This document shows positions 17,632-26,806 of a DNA stretch of 64,000 nt, piece by piece. Source of the stretch: an uncultured Saprospiraceae bacterium (GTDB taxonomy: Bacteria > Bacteroidota > Bacteroidia > Chitinophagales > Saprospiraceae). Position 1 is the stretch's first letter. Every line of letters starts with the position of its first letter. The notes beneath the pieces were generated by a model. It saw nothing but the letters and a program-made list of their open reading frames with translations, ran no database searches and was not told where the DNA came from. A program made the translations under genes and the position numbers. The stretch covers positions 1-64,000 of the forward strand of contig CAKZUK010000025.1 in assembly GCA_937921775.1 (NCBI GenBank), written 5' to 3'.

Positions 17632-20600
17632 TTATTCACTCTCAACAGGAATATCAATCACCACCCTCGTTCCTCCCGTCACTAGATCCTCAATACGGAT
17701 ACTTAATTTTAAGCCTTCGACTTTTTGCAAAATGTCAAGTCGTTCATTTACTATTTCCGTTGCCCGAGACTTATGACTATTCAAAGATTTCTTTTGAATC
17801 TCTGCAGATCGTTCCCTACCAATCCCATTATCTTGAATCTGGCAATGTAATATACCGGCATTTTCCTTTATTGTAATAGACAATAGACCTTGTTCTTTTT
17901 TGTGAAACAATCCATGATTAATGGCATTTTCTACAAAGGGTTGAAACAACAAAGACGGTATCTCTGTACTATGAATATCAATATCATCATCCACTTCGAA
18001 ATTAAAATCGAAGCGACCTTCAAAACGCAATTGCTCCAGCTCTACGTAGCGGGTAATTAGCTCAATTTCCTCAGCCAAAGTGATGTTTTTCTTTTTGGAT
18101 GATTCCAAAAACAGACGCATAAGTAATGCAAAGCTGGTTAGAAAATATTCTGCTAACTTAGGATCTTTATCGCGAATGGTATGCTGAATAGCTCCCAAAG
18201 CATTGAAAATAAAATGTGGATTAAGTTGTGCCTGCAAAGCTTGTAATTCTAATTCTGCAAATTTTCGATTGATCTCACGAGTAGCTTCTTCTTCCTTTCT
18301 GAATTTGTCGATTCGGTATTTAGCAATAGCTGCAATTATTCCAGTAAGCAATGCCAAAACCAATAAATTGAACCACCAGGTTCTATATATTGATGGCTTG
18401 GACAAAATGTCTAACTGTAGAAACTCTGAACCATATTGCCCTTTTACTTCGAGTTTATATTTCCCCGGAGGTAATTTTCGGTAACGTACTGTTTGTTCTT
18501 CTGCATACACCCAATCATCGTCATAAGGTTGAAGCCGTGTATAAAAATTTGATTGCCCCAACTCCGTAAAGTCTGTGGAGTAAAAACTAAGTTCTAGGAA
18601 GGTAAGCTTAGGGCTGAGTTGTATCTTTTGGTCATTCAGATTATGATGAATAGTGTAAAGGCTGTCTTCCTCTCCGTAATACTTTTTAATACTTCCCAAT
18701 CTAATTTGACCTGATGATTTTGAGGGAGCGATATCTTCTGTTTCGAAAACATTCAAACCATTCACGGTTCCCAAATAATTGGTTCCATCTTTTGACTTTA
18801 AGAAAGAAAAACGATTAAATTCACTATGTGTAAAACCATCTTCTACTCCATAATTATAAAACGATTGCTCGTCAAAGTCAAAGTAGGAAAGCCCTTCAAA
18901 AGTACTCAACCAGTATCGACTGGAGTCGATCGGAATGATGCCACAAACGTATTGGTCGGTTAATCCATTTTGCTTATTAAACAACAATAATTTATTTGAC
19001 TGATGGTCAAAAAATTGTAAGCCATCTCCGTAGGTTCCTACCATCAACCAGTTAGCTGGCCCCTTGGTAATAACTATAGCGTGATCACTATTGAGTGAAC
19101 TATTTTCGGTGGTATAATTATAAGAATTAGCTGTTTTAGTATTGACTCTCACCAAACCTTTTAGTGTACCGATCCAGACGATAGAATCGTTTTCAGCATA
19201 GAGGTAGCGTGGTTCCGCAAAAGTGTTTTCAAGATCTACAGGAATGTAAGCTAAAGTTGTGATATCAAAACGACTGATTTTTCCCTTTTTATCTTTGCTG
19301 CTGTGGTGGGTAAGCCAGATCTGCCCACTTTCGTTAATATCAAAATCGCGAATCAATTCCGGATGTCGAAAAAATGAAAACGTTTCAGATTGAGGTTCAA
19401 AGCGAATTAAAATTCCTATATCTTTTCCATCACAGACCTTAAACCAGAGGTTTCCTTCTATGCCCCGATGCATTGCTCCACCACATTTAGTACTGATAAT
19501 ATTTCCATCCTGATCCTGTACCAATATTTTACGAATCTGTTCTGTCTCCTTATCCAATCTATAAAAAGATCCGTTTTCATTAATCAAAAAAACATTGCCT
19601 TCATTGTCTTCCTCAATCCCCATTATGATTTCACCAAAACGTTTAATCCATTTTCGTTTCAGATAGTTCTTAACCTTTGTTTTTTTGATTTCAACCTGTG
19701 CAATATTATCTTTAGTCAGCGCAAAAAAGGAACTGGTTAAATCTCTAGTAGGACGTACATCCAGCATCATAGAATCGATATAAGGAGTATAGTTTAACCA
19801 ACTAGTATCTTCCAACAGATATACTTCTTTTATAGATAACGGATATGTTCCGGATACAAAAAGTAAATTCCCTAAAGGGTCTTCTCTCAGATTATCTATT
19901 GCAAAGTTTAATGGTGTTCCGAAAGGTTTAAAGGTCGTTTCATTCCACAAAAACAAGTTTTCATCCAAACCATCCAGTCCCAACCATAGCCGTTTATTTT
20001 TGTCTTCAAAAAAAATATTTGGCAGCAATTCAATACTATTGGGGAGTGCTTCAAAATTCATGACCTGCTCTTGTATTTCACCTTTCCAACGCCATACTCC
20101 TCTACCTTTTATCACGGTCCATATCGCTTGATCATGGTAAGCAATTTTCAATTGATCTTGACTAATATCTACATCAAATGTAAACCGCTGGATGAGCTTA
20201 AAGTGATTTTCATTCAAACCATAAATTGCTAAAGATGAGCCTTCATTATATGCAGCATATATTTCTCCTCTATCCGAATTAGCCACAGCTGCTAAATAGC
20301 CTTTTAGCTGTGTTCCATTCTCATCCTGATCAATAATTTTAGTGTTTGTTGCATCTTTTTGAAGTAGTTCTAACTGCAAGGATTCTTGTTGAGTAAACAG
20401 CAACAAATCCTGATTTGGCAGCTCAAATATTTCCTTTATTATCCCTCCCTGCACACGCAAAGGATTTCCAATACCATTATCATAAATTAGTTGTTCATTT
20501 CCATTCCAGCAAATCAGACTATTATTGGTACCAAGCCACAACTTTCCATCTTCCGTCACTTCAATATCGTTGATAAATCCAGCCGAACTTCTCCAAGTAT

Positions 20601-20721
20601 TTTTTTCGTCAAAAAGCTCTCGGACATAGGTATTGTGGATCAGTTCCGCCTCTTGAGCAAACAAACCTATTCGAACCAAACAGAATAGGCAACAAAGAGT
20701 CAACAGACGTAAAATTTGCAT
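17632..20721 (-). CDS. LytS-type sensor histidine kinase with periplasmic propeller (pair 2)
   Basis: The 1029-aa kinase has the same plan as the one at 13031-16171. There is a signal peptide (residues 1-22, ending IGLFAQ) and a periplasmic propeller with phrases such as 'EVTEDGKLWLGTNNSL', 'DENLFLWNETTF' and 'DSIVWIGTLKGLVRV'. A Y_Y_Y-like domain ends in 'RKLPPGKYKLEVKG', and one transmembrane helix lies at about 780-805. A His_kinase domain carries LNPHFIFNALGAI (His near 833), and a HATPase has 'FVENAINHGLF' and 'IQDNGIGRERS'. Conserved phospho-acceptor and ATP-binding residues suggest an active kinase. The cognate regulator follows at 16681-17424, across a gap holding a dispersed palindrome. 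The two adjacent systems probably arose by duplication, but their sensor regions have diverged greatly. Confidence 0.93.
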   Translation of the reverse strand: MQILRLLTLCCLFCLVRIGLFAQEAELIHNTYVRELFDEKNTWRSSAGFINDIEVTEDGKLWLGTNNSLICWNGNEQLIYDNGIGNPLRVQGGIIKEIFELPNQDLLLFTQQESLQLELLQKDATNTKIIDQDENGTQLKGYLAAVANSDRGEIYAAYNEGSSLAIYGLNENHFKLIQRFTFDVDISQDQLKIAYHDQAIWTVIKGRGVWRWKGEIQEQVMNFEALPNSIELLPNIFFEDKNKRLWLGLDGLDENLFLWNETTFKPFGTPLNFAIDNLREDPLGNLLFVSGTYPLSIKEVYLLEDTSWLNYTPYIDSMMLDVRPTRDLTSSFFALTKDNIAQVEIKKTKVKNYLKRKWIKRFGEIIMGIEEDNEGNVFLINENGSFYRLDKETEQIRKILVQDQDGNIISTKCGGAMHRGIEGNLWFKVCDGKDIGILIRFEPQSETFSFFRHPELIRDFDINESGQIWLTHHSSKDKKGKISRFDITTLAYIPVDLENTFAEPRYLYAENDSIVWIGTLKGLVRVNTKTANSYNYTTENSSLNSDHAIVITKGPANWLMVGTYGDGLQFFDHQSNKLLLFNKQNGLTDQYVCGIIPIDSSRYWLSTFEGLSYFDFDEQSFYNYGVEDGFTHSEFNRFSFLKSKDGTNYLGTVNGLNVFETEDIAPSKSSGQIRLGSIKKYYGEEDSLYTIHHNLNDQKIQLSPKLTFLELSFYSTDFTELGQSNFYTRLQPYDDDWVYAEEQTVRYRKLPPGKYKLEVKGQYGSEFLQLDILSKPSIYRTWWFNLLVLALLTGIIAAIAKYRIDKFRKEEEATREINRKFAELELQALQAQLNPHFIFNALGAIQHTIRDKDPKLAEYFLTSFALLMRLFLESSKKKNITLAEEIELITRYVELEQLRFEGRFDFNFEVDDDIDIHSTEIPSLLFQPFVENAINHGLFHKKEQGLLSITIKENAGILHCQIQDNGIGRERSAEIQKKSLNSHKSRATEIVNERLDILQKVEGLKLSIRIEDLVTGGTRVVIDIPVESE

Positions 20722-21305
20722 TAATTTCAGAAGTTTTTAAATAGGTTATAACAGGGAAGAGATTCGGGGCAGCCTGCTTTTGCTCCGTAATAATAAAGAA
20801 AATTTGTCTTGTTAGACTTATCATATTGGGTATAATTTGGGTGAATCTCTTTACGGATGTTTAGAGATACCTAGCCCCTCTAATGGGGAGGGGGACGATA
20901 ACCAAGCGGATTGAGTGGATGAGGGCGGATTTTTTTCGTAATTCGTAGACCCTCAGACTATACTACTCTTGTCTGAATACATTGAAGTTGTTTTAAGTTA
21001 TTCTCTATACCTGCAGATAAAGCATTGACTACCAAGGCTTCAGCTTTTCCTCACCACCCTAGCTTTGGCTACATAAATTCTGAAAATAATTTCCCGCTTG
21101 CGGAAGGGAAGGCAAAAGGTCTTCACCTTGAGAATCGAGCCATTATCCTCGGTTTTAGGAGATAACTTTAAACAACTTCATTAAAAGATTCTGCGATAAA
21201 AGGAAAAAATAGGAAATGCCCCTCCAATTCTATCTCATCCACCCCAAAGTAAATTTTTCAAATCCAATTTATTATCTTTACCCATCAACCTTAAACAAAC
21301 AGAAA
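20722..21305. other. 584-bp intergenic region between divergent genes
   Basis: It separates the pair-2 kinase (minus) from the exonuclease (plus) and should contain both promoters. I see no gene. A G/C-rich imperfect palindrome (CCCCTCTAATGGGGAGGGG) lies near 20875-20895. A TATCTTTA sequence close to the Bacteroidota -7 consensus lies about 40 bp before the exonuclease start. Confidence 0.5.
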
Positions 21306-21887
21306 ATGTATTTATTCTTTGATGTCGAAACAGTTGGCAAGCCCAAAAAATGGAACAGCCCCCATACCGATACTTTCAACTGGCCACGTATGGTCCAAAT
21401 TGCATGGGTAGTTTGTGATGAAGATTATCAACCCTTGGTTCGACACAATTATATCATCAAACCAGAAGGCTTTGAAATCCCTTATGAGTCCGAACGAATT
21501 CATAAAATCAGTCAGGAGATTGCCCGCGAAAAAGGTGTTCCAATAAAAGAGGCTCTTGATAAATTTGCTAAGGATGTACAAGAGGCCAAATACGTCATTG
21601 CACATAACATGAACTACAACGAAAAAGTAGTCGGTGCTGAATTTATTAGAGCTACTACATCTCACCGATTATTTGAATCGGAGCGCTATTGCACCATGCA
21701 AGAGAGTACTTATTTCTGTAAACTCCCTGGAACAAATGGTCGCTTCAAATGGCCAACGCTAAAAGAGTTGCACATCGCATTATTCCGAACCATTCCAAAA
21801 GGATTAAACAATGCTGCTGCTGACGCAGAGATTTGTGGCGTTTGTTTTTTCAAACTATTGGAACTAGAAGAAATCGATATATTTTGA
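21306..21887 (+). CDS. DEDD-family 3'-5' exonuclease (RNase T/DnaQ-like) with altered motif
   Basis: A protein of 193 aa with the RNase T / DNA polymerase III epsilon fold. Motif I is FFDVETVG (D6, E8), motif II lies near 'YVIAHNMNYNEKVV', and motif III is 'NNAAADAEICGVCFFKL'. In DEDDh enzymes motif III reads HxAxxD. Here D173 is present but the histidine position is N168, so the usual general base is missing. The start at 21306 was chosen because motif I then sits at the N-terminus as in the family; an upstream ATG at 21216 would add 30 unrelated residues. The stop codon overlaps a TTG start of the uroporphyrinogen synthase gene. A weak nuclease or nucleic-acid-binding role is possible; the activity is uncertain. 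Confidence 0.8.
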   Translation: MYLFFDVETVGKPKKWNSPHTDTFNWPRMVQIAWVVCDEDYQPLVRHNYIIKPEGFEIPYESERIHKISQEIAREKGVPIKEALDKFAKDVQEAKYVIAHNMNYNEKVVGAEFIRATTSHRLFESERYCTMQESTYFCKLPGTNGRFKWPTLKELHIALFRTIPKGLNNAAADAEICGVCFFKLLELEEIDIF

Positions 21888-22588
21888 AACGAATATTCAT
21901 TAGTCGAGAATTAGGTAAGTTCAGTGTTTTTGCAAAAATGCTAAGCAACACCTATGAAATACATGGGGAATCACTCGTTGATTTTTCATTACTTCCCTTC
22001 AAAAAAACACCCGAAACAGACTGGACATTTTTTTATAGCAAACAAGGTATTCGCTTCTTCTTTGAAAACATTGACAGTAATACTTATCTCACAAGCACAC
22101 GCGTCAAATCTCCACGTATACCTTCCAAACGACGAGACCCAAAATATGCTGTCTTTGGAGCCGCTTCTGCCAATTTTTTAAAAGACAGCCAAAATATTGA
22201 TGCTCAATTTGTAGGAACTGGTGAAGCTGTTGCGACAAGCAAAGCATTCCTAGAAAAAGCAAAAGGACAAAAAGTATTATTCGTCAGAGGTAGCAATTCT
22301 AGACAATCCGTTCAGGAATTGATTGGTAATGATTTAGAAGTAGAAGAATTAATCGTCTACGACAACAAAGCCAAAAAGAAGTTTAAAATACCTGCCAGTG
22401 ATTATCTCGTTTTTACTAGTCCGATGAATGCGCAAGCTTATTACGATCGATATAAACCAAAGAAAAAACAGACGGTATTCGCTATTGGGCCTACTACCGC
22501 CCTTGCCTTACTCGATTTAGGCATTGATAAAATGCAAATTGCTAGCATTCCATCAGAACAAAATCTTGCAGAGCTCGTTTCGGAATGA
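21884..22588 (+). CDS. hemD: uroporphyrinogen-III synthase
   Basis: The product (234 aa) matches the weakly conserved HemD family: an N-terminal 'KRIFISREL', a middle segment 'YAVFGAASANFL..SQNIDAQFVGTGEAVATSKAFLEKA' where one half-domain hands over to the other, and near the end 'VFTSPMNAQAYYDRY' and 'VFAIGPTTALALLDLGI'. The enzyme closes hydroxymethylbilane into uroporphyrinogen III in tetrapyrrole (heme) synthesis. I chose the TTG at 21884 because it overlaps the upstream stop codon (TTGA) and gives the canonical start; the first ATG in the frame at 21833 would lie inside the exonuclease gene. No other heme gene is nearby. HemD is poorly conserved, so the call rests on the second half of the protein. 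Confidence 0.8.
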   Translation: MKRIFISRELGKFSVFAKMLSNTYEIHGESLVDFSLLPFKKTPETDWTFFYSKQGIRFFFENIDSNTYLTSTRVKSPRIPSKRRDPKYAVFGAASANFLKDSQNIDAQFVGTGEAVATSKAFLEKAKGQKVLFVRGSNSRQSVQELIGNDLEVEELIVYDNKAKKKFKIPASDYLVFTSPMNAQAYYDRYKPKKKQTVFAIGPTTALALLDLGIDKMQIASIPSEQNLAELVSE

Positions 22589-22790
22589 GACCGCTTTACT
22601 ATCAGCCCACCGCTAAGGGTGGCTGCACGGAGCCTGCCATCGCAATACTGTGCTAAAGGGAAAGTACGATAAAGGAAAATGTCTCAACAAAGCAGTCTCT
22701 TAAAAAAGCTGCAAACCAAATCGTCCCTTAGCAAAGTGATCTGACAAGCGCCTCAAGCGGTGATCTAATTTTTTTCTTAAAAAAAAGCCA
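22589..22790. other. 202-bp gap with complementary segments, possibly a structured RNA
   Basis: GAGACCGCTTT at 22587-22597 is complementary, with one mismatch, to AAAGCAGTCTC near 22690-22700. It encloses a GC-richer tract than is usual for this genome (CCCACCGCTAAGGGTGGCTGCACGG region). A second compact hairpin-like piece near 22743-22765 is followed by seven T residues. I do not recognise a known RNA family. Confidence 0.35.
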
Positions 22791-24788
22791 ATGTCAAAAA
22801 AGAACAAAAAGGAAGTCAAGAAAAATAAGAAAGCAAACCTGAAAAAAACAGGCAATGTAAAGCTCTCCTTTTGGAAAAATTCTGCTTTACTAATTCCAAT
22901 AGCTGTCATCCTATTACTAACTGCTATTATCTTCTCCCCTTCCATCAACAATGATTTTGTAAATTGGGACGACGATGTCAATGTACTAGAAAATGAAAAT
23001 TTGAATGGCTTCAATATGACGAGCATCAAAAAGATTTTTCATTACAAAGATGGAATTGTTATTGGTAATTATAACCCGCTTCCAATTTTCACTTTTTTGA
23101 TTGATAAAGAATTACTAGGTGGTTATGACAAAAAAACGGGTCAATATAATGCCAAGCCTTTTCACATTCATAATCTTGTTTTACATCTCATCTGTATTTT
23201 CCTAGTCTACCGAATATTCCTGTTACTAAAGCTTAGTCCTACCGCAGCCATCATTGGTACTTTGCTTTTTGCAATACACCCCATGAGAGTTGAGTCGGTG
23301 GCTTGGGTGACAGAACGAAAAGATGTTCTGCTCGGTGTTTTTTATTTTGCGGCTATTATTAGTTACATCAAATACCTGAAAGCTACTACTGATAAAAAGC
23401 AGTTTTACTATATACTCACACTTGTACTTTTTATTTTATCACTTTTCTCAAAAATTCAGGCTGTAGCTTTACCCCTATCAATGTTGGCCATTGACTATTA
23501 CTTCAATCGAAAGATGGAGATGGCTCGAATTATTGAAAAAATTCCACATTTTGCTTTATCGCTTGCTTTTGGTATCGCGGGTATTCTTTTTTTAAAAGAC
23601 CAAGGAAGTTTAGCTATAACTGATGACGTTACTGATTATTCTATTTTGCAACGTCTGGTTATTGGTACTTTTTCTTATTGTGTTTATCTCATCAAATTGA
23701 TAATACCTTATGAGCTGTCACCAATGTATCCTTATCCTTCCAAATTGAATTGGTATTATTATCTGACACCACCAGCGGTGCTTGGGGTTGTCGCATTATT
23801 TTTCTATTGGTACAAGCAAAAGAAGACTGCCTTAGTTTTTGGCTTAGCCTTTTTCACATTTAATGTCATGTTTTTGTTGCAGGTCGTTGGTGCAGGTCAA
23901 GCATTGAAAGCGGATCGTTTTACCTATATACCCTACCTTGGACTGTTTTTCATTATTGCTTATGGTTATGATTATTTTGTAAAACAACGTCCTAATTCTA
24001 AAACATTTTTGACTGCCGGTTTGGGAATCTATTTATTGGTTTTATCGGGCTTAACTTTCCAGCAATGTAAGATTTGGAAAGATGGTGAAACGATGTGGTC
24101 GCATGTATTAAAATCCTACGAACGGTCTTCACTCGCTTGGGGTAACCGTGCCCGTTGGAAACGCGAGCAACAAGGAGATATTGAAGGAGCTATCGCTGAT
24201 TATAAACAAGCGATTGCAATGACGAGTAGGAAGCCTGATGCTACTTATTACAATAGCTTAGGCAAAACCTATTTCGATAGCAATCGACCTAAAGAAGCCT
24301 TGGAAAATTACAATACCGCAATTACTATTAAAAATGATAACCCTGAGTTTTATGCCAACCGTGGTGCGGCCTATGGTTCGATGAATCAACTAGACTTAGC
24401 ATTATCCGACCTCTCGAAAGCTATCGAATTGGACAATGATCACGATAATTCTTATCTCAATCGGTCATTAGTTTATTCAGCAACAGGACAACACGACTTG
24501 GCCATCAAGGATCATGAAAACTATCTACGCCTTAAACCTAACAGTCCTGATATATGGTATGAAAAAGGTATGGCACAAATGCGTGTAGGCCTATACCAGG
24601 AATCCTTGCTATCCTTAACCAAGGCGATTGGCTTTAATCCCAATCCCAATCTAGGTTTGTTCTATAGAGAGCGGGCTCGACTTCAGGTCTTTTATTTGAA
24701 TAATAAAGCTGCGGCTCAACAGGATCTTCAAGCTGCGCAATCGCGTGGCGCACAGATTGATGCGGACTTGTTGCAGGCTTTGCAGTAA
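22791..24788 (+). CDS. multi-pass membrane protein with TPR repeats (TMTC/O-mannosyltransferase-like)
   Basis: The 665-aa protein begins with a lysine-rich cytoplasmic tail and a first transmembrane helix (about 35-55), then an acidic loop 'NWDDDVNVLEN', the position of catalytic acids in GT-C glycosyltransferases. The segment at about 163-185, HPMRVESVAWVTERKDVLLG, is the hallmark of TMTC-type proteins (transmembrane and TPR O-mannosyltransferases). About ten more hydrophobic helices follow to residue 430. Residues about 445-660 form six TPR units (for example 'PDATYYNSLGKTYFDSNRPKEALENYNTAI'-type). It probably transfers a sugar from a lipid donor to exported proteins, which fits the O-glycosylation known in Bacteroidota, but the substrate is an inference. 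It stands alone and is followed by a terminator. Confidence 0.8.
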   Translation: MSKKNKKEVKKNKKANLKKTGNVKLSFWKNSALLIPIAVILLLTAIIFSPSINNDFVNWDDDVNVLENENLNGFNMTSIKKIFHYKDGIVIGNYNPLPIFTFLIDKELLGGYDKKTGQYNAKPFHIHNLVLHLICIFLVYRIFLLLKLSPTAAIIGTLLFAIHPMRVESVAWVTERKDVLLGVFYFAAIISYIKYLKATTDKKQFYYILTLVLFILSLFSKIQAVALPLSMLAIDYYFNRKMEMARIIEKIPHFALSLAFGIAGILFLKDQGSLAITDDVTDYSILQRLVIGTFSYCVYLIKLIIPYELSPMYPYPSKLNWYYYLTPPAVLGVVALFFYWYKQKKTALVFGLAFFTFNVMFLLQVVGAGQALKADRFTYIPYLGLFFIIAYGYDYFVKQRPNSKTFLTAGLGIYLLVLSGLTFQQCKIWKDGETMWSHVLKSYERSSLAWGNRARWKREQQGDIEGAIADYKQAIAMTSRKPDATYYNSLGKTYFDSNRPKEALENYNTAITIKNDNPEFYANRGAAYGSMNQLDLALSDLSKAIELDNDHDNSYLNRSLVYSATGQHDLAIKDHENYLRLKPNSPDIWYEKGMAQMRVGLYQESLLSLTKAIGFNPNPNLGLFYRERARLQVFYLNNKAAAQQDLQAAQSRGAQIDADLLQALQ

Positions 24789-24885
24789 ATGCATTGAAAT
24801 ATCAATTTGAGTTAGAATTGGAATGAGCCTTTATCATGTATATTTCGAAGCTCAAAGAATCAAAATATTGCTTTACAAACAAGAG

Positions 24886-24931
24886 ATTTCTCCATGGGTA
24901 CAAAATGATCCGTGGAGAAATTTACTTTTTT
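24886..24931 (+). terminator. rho-independent terminator after the TPR membrane protein gene
   Basis: Arms at 24886-24897 and 24910-24921 pair over 12 positions (one G-U) around a 12-nt loop, and a run of six T residues follows at 24926-24931. It lies 98 bp beyond the stop codon and before recN. Confidence 0.8.
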
Positions 24932-25053
24932 AGCACTATTTTCCTCAAAAGGCAGCAGCTTTTAAGGGTGAATGGAGCCCAAATATCACTCCCAAATTAT
25001 TCCCGTCCAAAACTAACAACATATTGTTTTAAATTCATAACTTTAGCCCCAGT

Positions 25054-26721
25054 ATGATACAGCGGCTACACATAAAAAACTATGCAATCATTGAAGAGTT
25101 GGACATCGACTTTTCAGAGAAGCTAACCGTCATCACGGGTGAGACCGGAGCGGGTAAATCCATTCTTTTAGGGGCCTTAGGCCTTATCATGGGTAAACGT
25201 GGCGACACCAAAGTGCTCTACCATAAAGATGCGAAATGCATTGTGGAAGGAACCTTTGCTGTGGCCAAATATAAAATCCAGGATTTTTTCGAAAAGAACG
25301 ATATCGATTATGATGATGAAGTGGTGATCCGACGAGAGTTTACTCCTTCCGGAAAATCCAGAGCGTTTATCAATGATACACCAGCTAACTTGAAGTTACT
25401 TCAGGAATTGACTGGCGTTTTAATTGATTTGCATCAACAGTTTGATACCCTCGACATTCACAATGTTTCTTTCCAGTTGAGAATGCTGGATGCCCTTGCG
25501 GGAAATGAAAAAATGTTGAATGGCTATCAAAAACTACATCGCGCTTATCAAGCCAACAAAAGAGAGCTCAAAAAACTCATTGAGTATAACGACACTGCAG
25601 CTCGCGAAATGGATTTCCTCAACTTCCAAATGCAGGAGTTTAATGACGCAGCCTTGATGCTAGGAGAGCAAAAAGAAATGGAGGTAGAAATTAATCGCCT
25701 CACCAATGCAGAAGGCATCAAAAAAACGCTTTCCGCTGCTTTTCAAAATTTAAGCGAAAGCGAAAACTCTATCCTCAGTCAGATGGAAACACTTTCTATC
25801 GAACTGAATCAGGTACGCAAAATACATCCCAAATTAACGACTAGTATTGAACGCTATGAAAGTATTTTGCTGGAGCTAAATGATTTGGCAAAAGAATTTG
25901 AAGATATTGCAGACGATACCGAATACGATGAGCTACGCATCAAAGAAACGCAAGAACGACTTGACTTAATTTACAAGCTACAACAAAAACATCGCGTAAA
26001 AACCTTGGATGAGCTATTGACCATTCATGAAGAATTAAGTATTAAACTTACTGGCTTCAATGACCTAACTTCTGGTATTGATAAGCTAGAAAAGCAACTA
26101 GTAAAAGAAGAAAAGGAATTGCATAAAATCGCTGATGATCTTTCGAAAAGAAGAAAAAAAGTGGTGAGTGGTTTTGAAAAAAAGATACATGCATTGCTTG
26201 GCCAACTTTCGATGGAGCATGCTAAAATAAAGATTGAAGTTAAACCACTTGAGGACCTCACTCCTACCGGAACGGATCTGGTCAACTTCCTCTTTGCACC
26301 AAATAAAGGCAGCGAATTTCTTCCAATAAAAGATGTCGCTTCTGGTGGTGAATTATCACGACTAGTGCTTTGCACTAAGTCATTGGTTGCTGATGCAATT
26401 CCCTTACCTACACTGATTTTTGATGAAATAGACACAGGAATCTCTGGGGATGTTGCCATGAAGATGGGGACTATTCTACAGGAACTTTCTAATCGTCACC
26501 AAGTGGTGACCATCACGCATACAGCACAAATTGCAGTAAAAGCGGATTGCCATTACTTCGTTTTCAAACTTGATCGTGAAGAAAGGACGGTAACCAAGGT
26601 CAAACAATTGACACCTGACGAGCGGGTACGTGCCGTTGCCACCATGCTCAGTGGAAGTCCACCTTCAGAATCAGCAATGGCTAATGCAAGAGAGTTACTG
26701 GAATTCCCAAAGATCGTCTAA
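25054..26721 (+). CDS. recN: DNA repair protein RecN
   Basis: RecN is an SMC-like ATPase acting in double-strand break repair. The 555-aa product has the Walker A motif GETGAGKS at residues 29-36, a central coiled coil (about 150-365, rich in K/E heptads), the ABC signature 'ASGGELSRLVLCTKSL' near 430, and the Walker B segment 'LIFDEIDTGISG' near 450-465, followed by 'THTAQIAVKAD'. Length and motif spacing are normal. It follows a terminator, so it has its own promoter; a TAACTTTA element about 15 bp upstream resembles the Bacteroidota -7 box. It is separated from fabI by 85 bp and may be cotranscribed with it. Confidence 0.97.
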   Translation: MIQRLHIKNYAIIEELDIDFSEKLTVITGETGAGKSILLGALGLIMGKRGDTKVLYHKDAKCIVEGTFAVAKYKIQDFFEKNDIDYDDEVVIRREFTPSGKSRAFINDTPANLKLLQELTGVLIDLHQQFDTLDIHNVSFQLRMLDALAGNEKMLNGYQKLHRAYQANKRELKKLIEYNDTAAREMDFLNFQMQEFNDAALMLGEQKEMEVEINRLTNAEGIKKTLSAAFQNLSESENSILSQMETLSIELNQVRKIHPKLTTSIERYESILLELNDLAKEFEDIADDTEYDELRIKETQERLDLIYKLQQKHRVKTLDELLTIHEELSIKLTGFNDLTSGIDKLEKQLVKEEKELHKIADDLSKRRKKVVSGFEKKIHALLGQLSMEHAKIKIEVKPLEDLTPTGTDLVNFLFAPNKGSEFLPIKDVASGGELSRLVLCTKSLVADAIPLPTLIFDEIDTGISGDVAMKMGTILQELSNRHQVVTITHTAQIAVKADCHYFVFKLDREERTVTKVKQLTPDERVRAVATMLSGSPPSESAMANARELLEFPKIV

Positions 26722-26806
26722 ATAAAAAACCAAAAAAATACCGAAGTCAGAAATAATTTTTAACGTATTGTCTGAATCATTCTAACTTCAACGTAAAACA
26801 ACAACT

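Noticed and set aside
12283-20721. PorX/PorY, the T9SS-regulating two-component pair
   Set aside because: PorX carries a PglZ-type domain and PorY is an ordinary HisKA kinase. These are LytTR regulators with propeller-bearing LytS-type kinases.
24836-25057. 73-aa open frame overlapping the start of recN
   Set aside because: It contains the terminator hairpin at 24886-24931 and has no family features; a chance frame.
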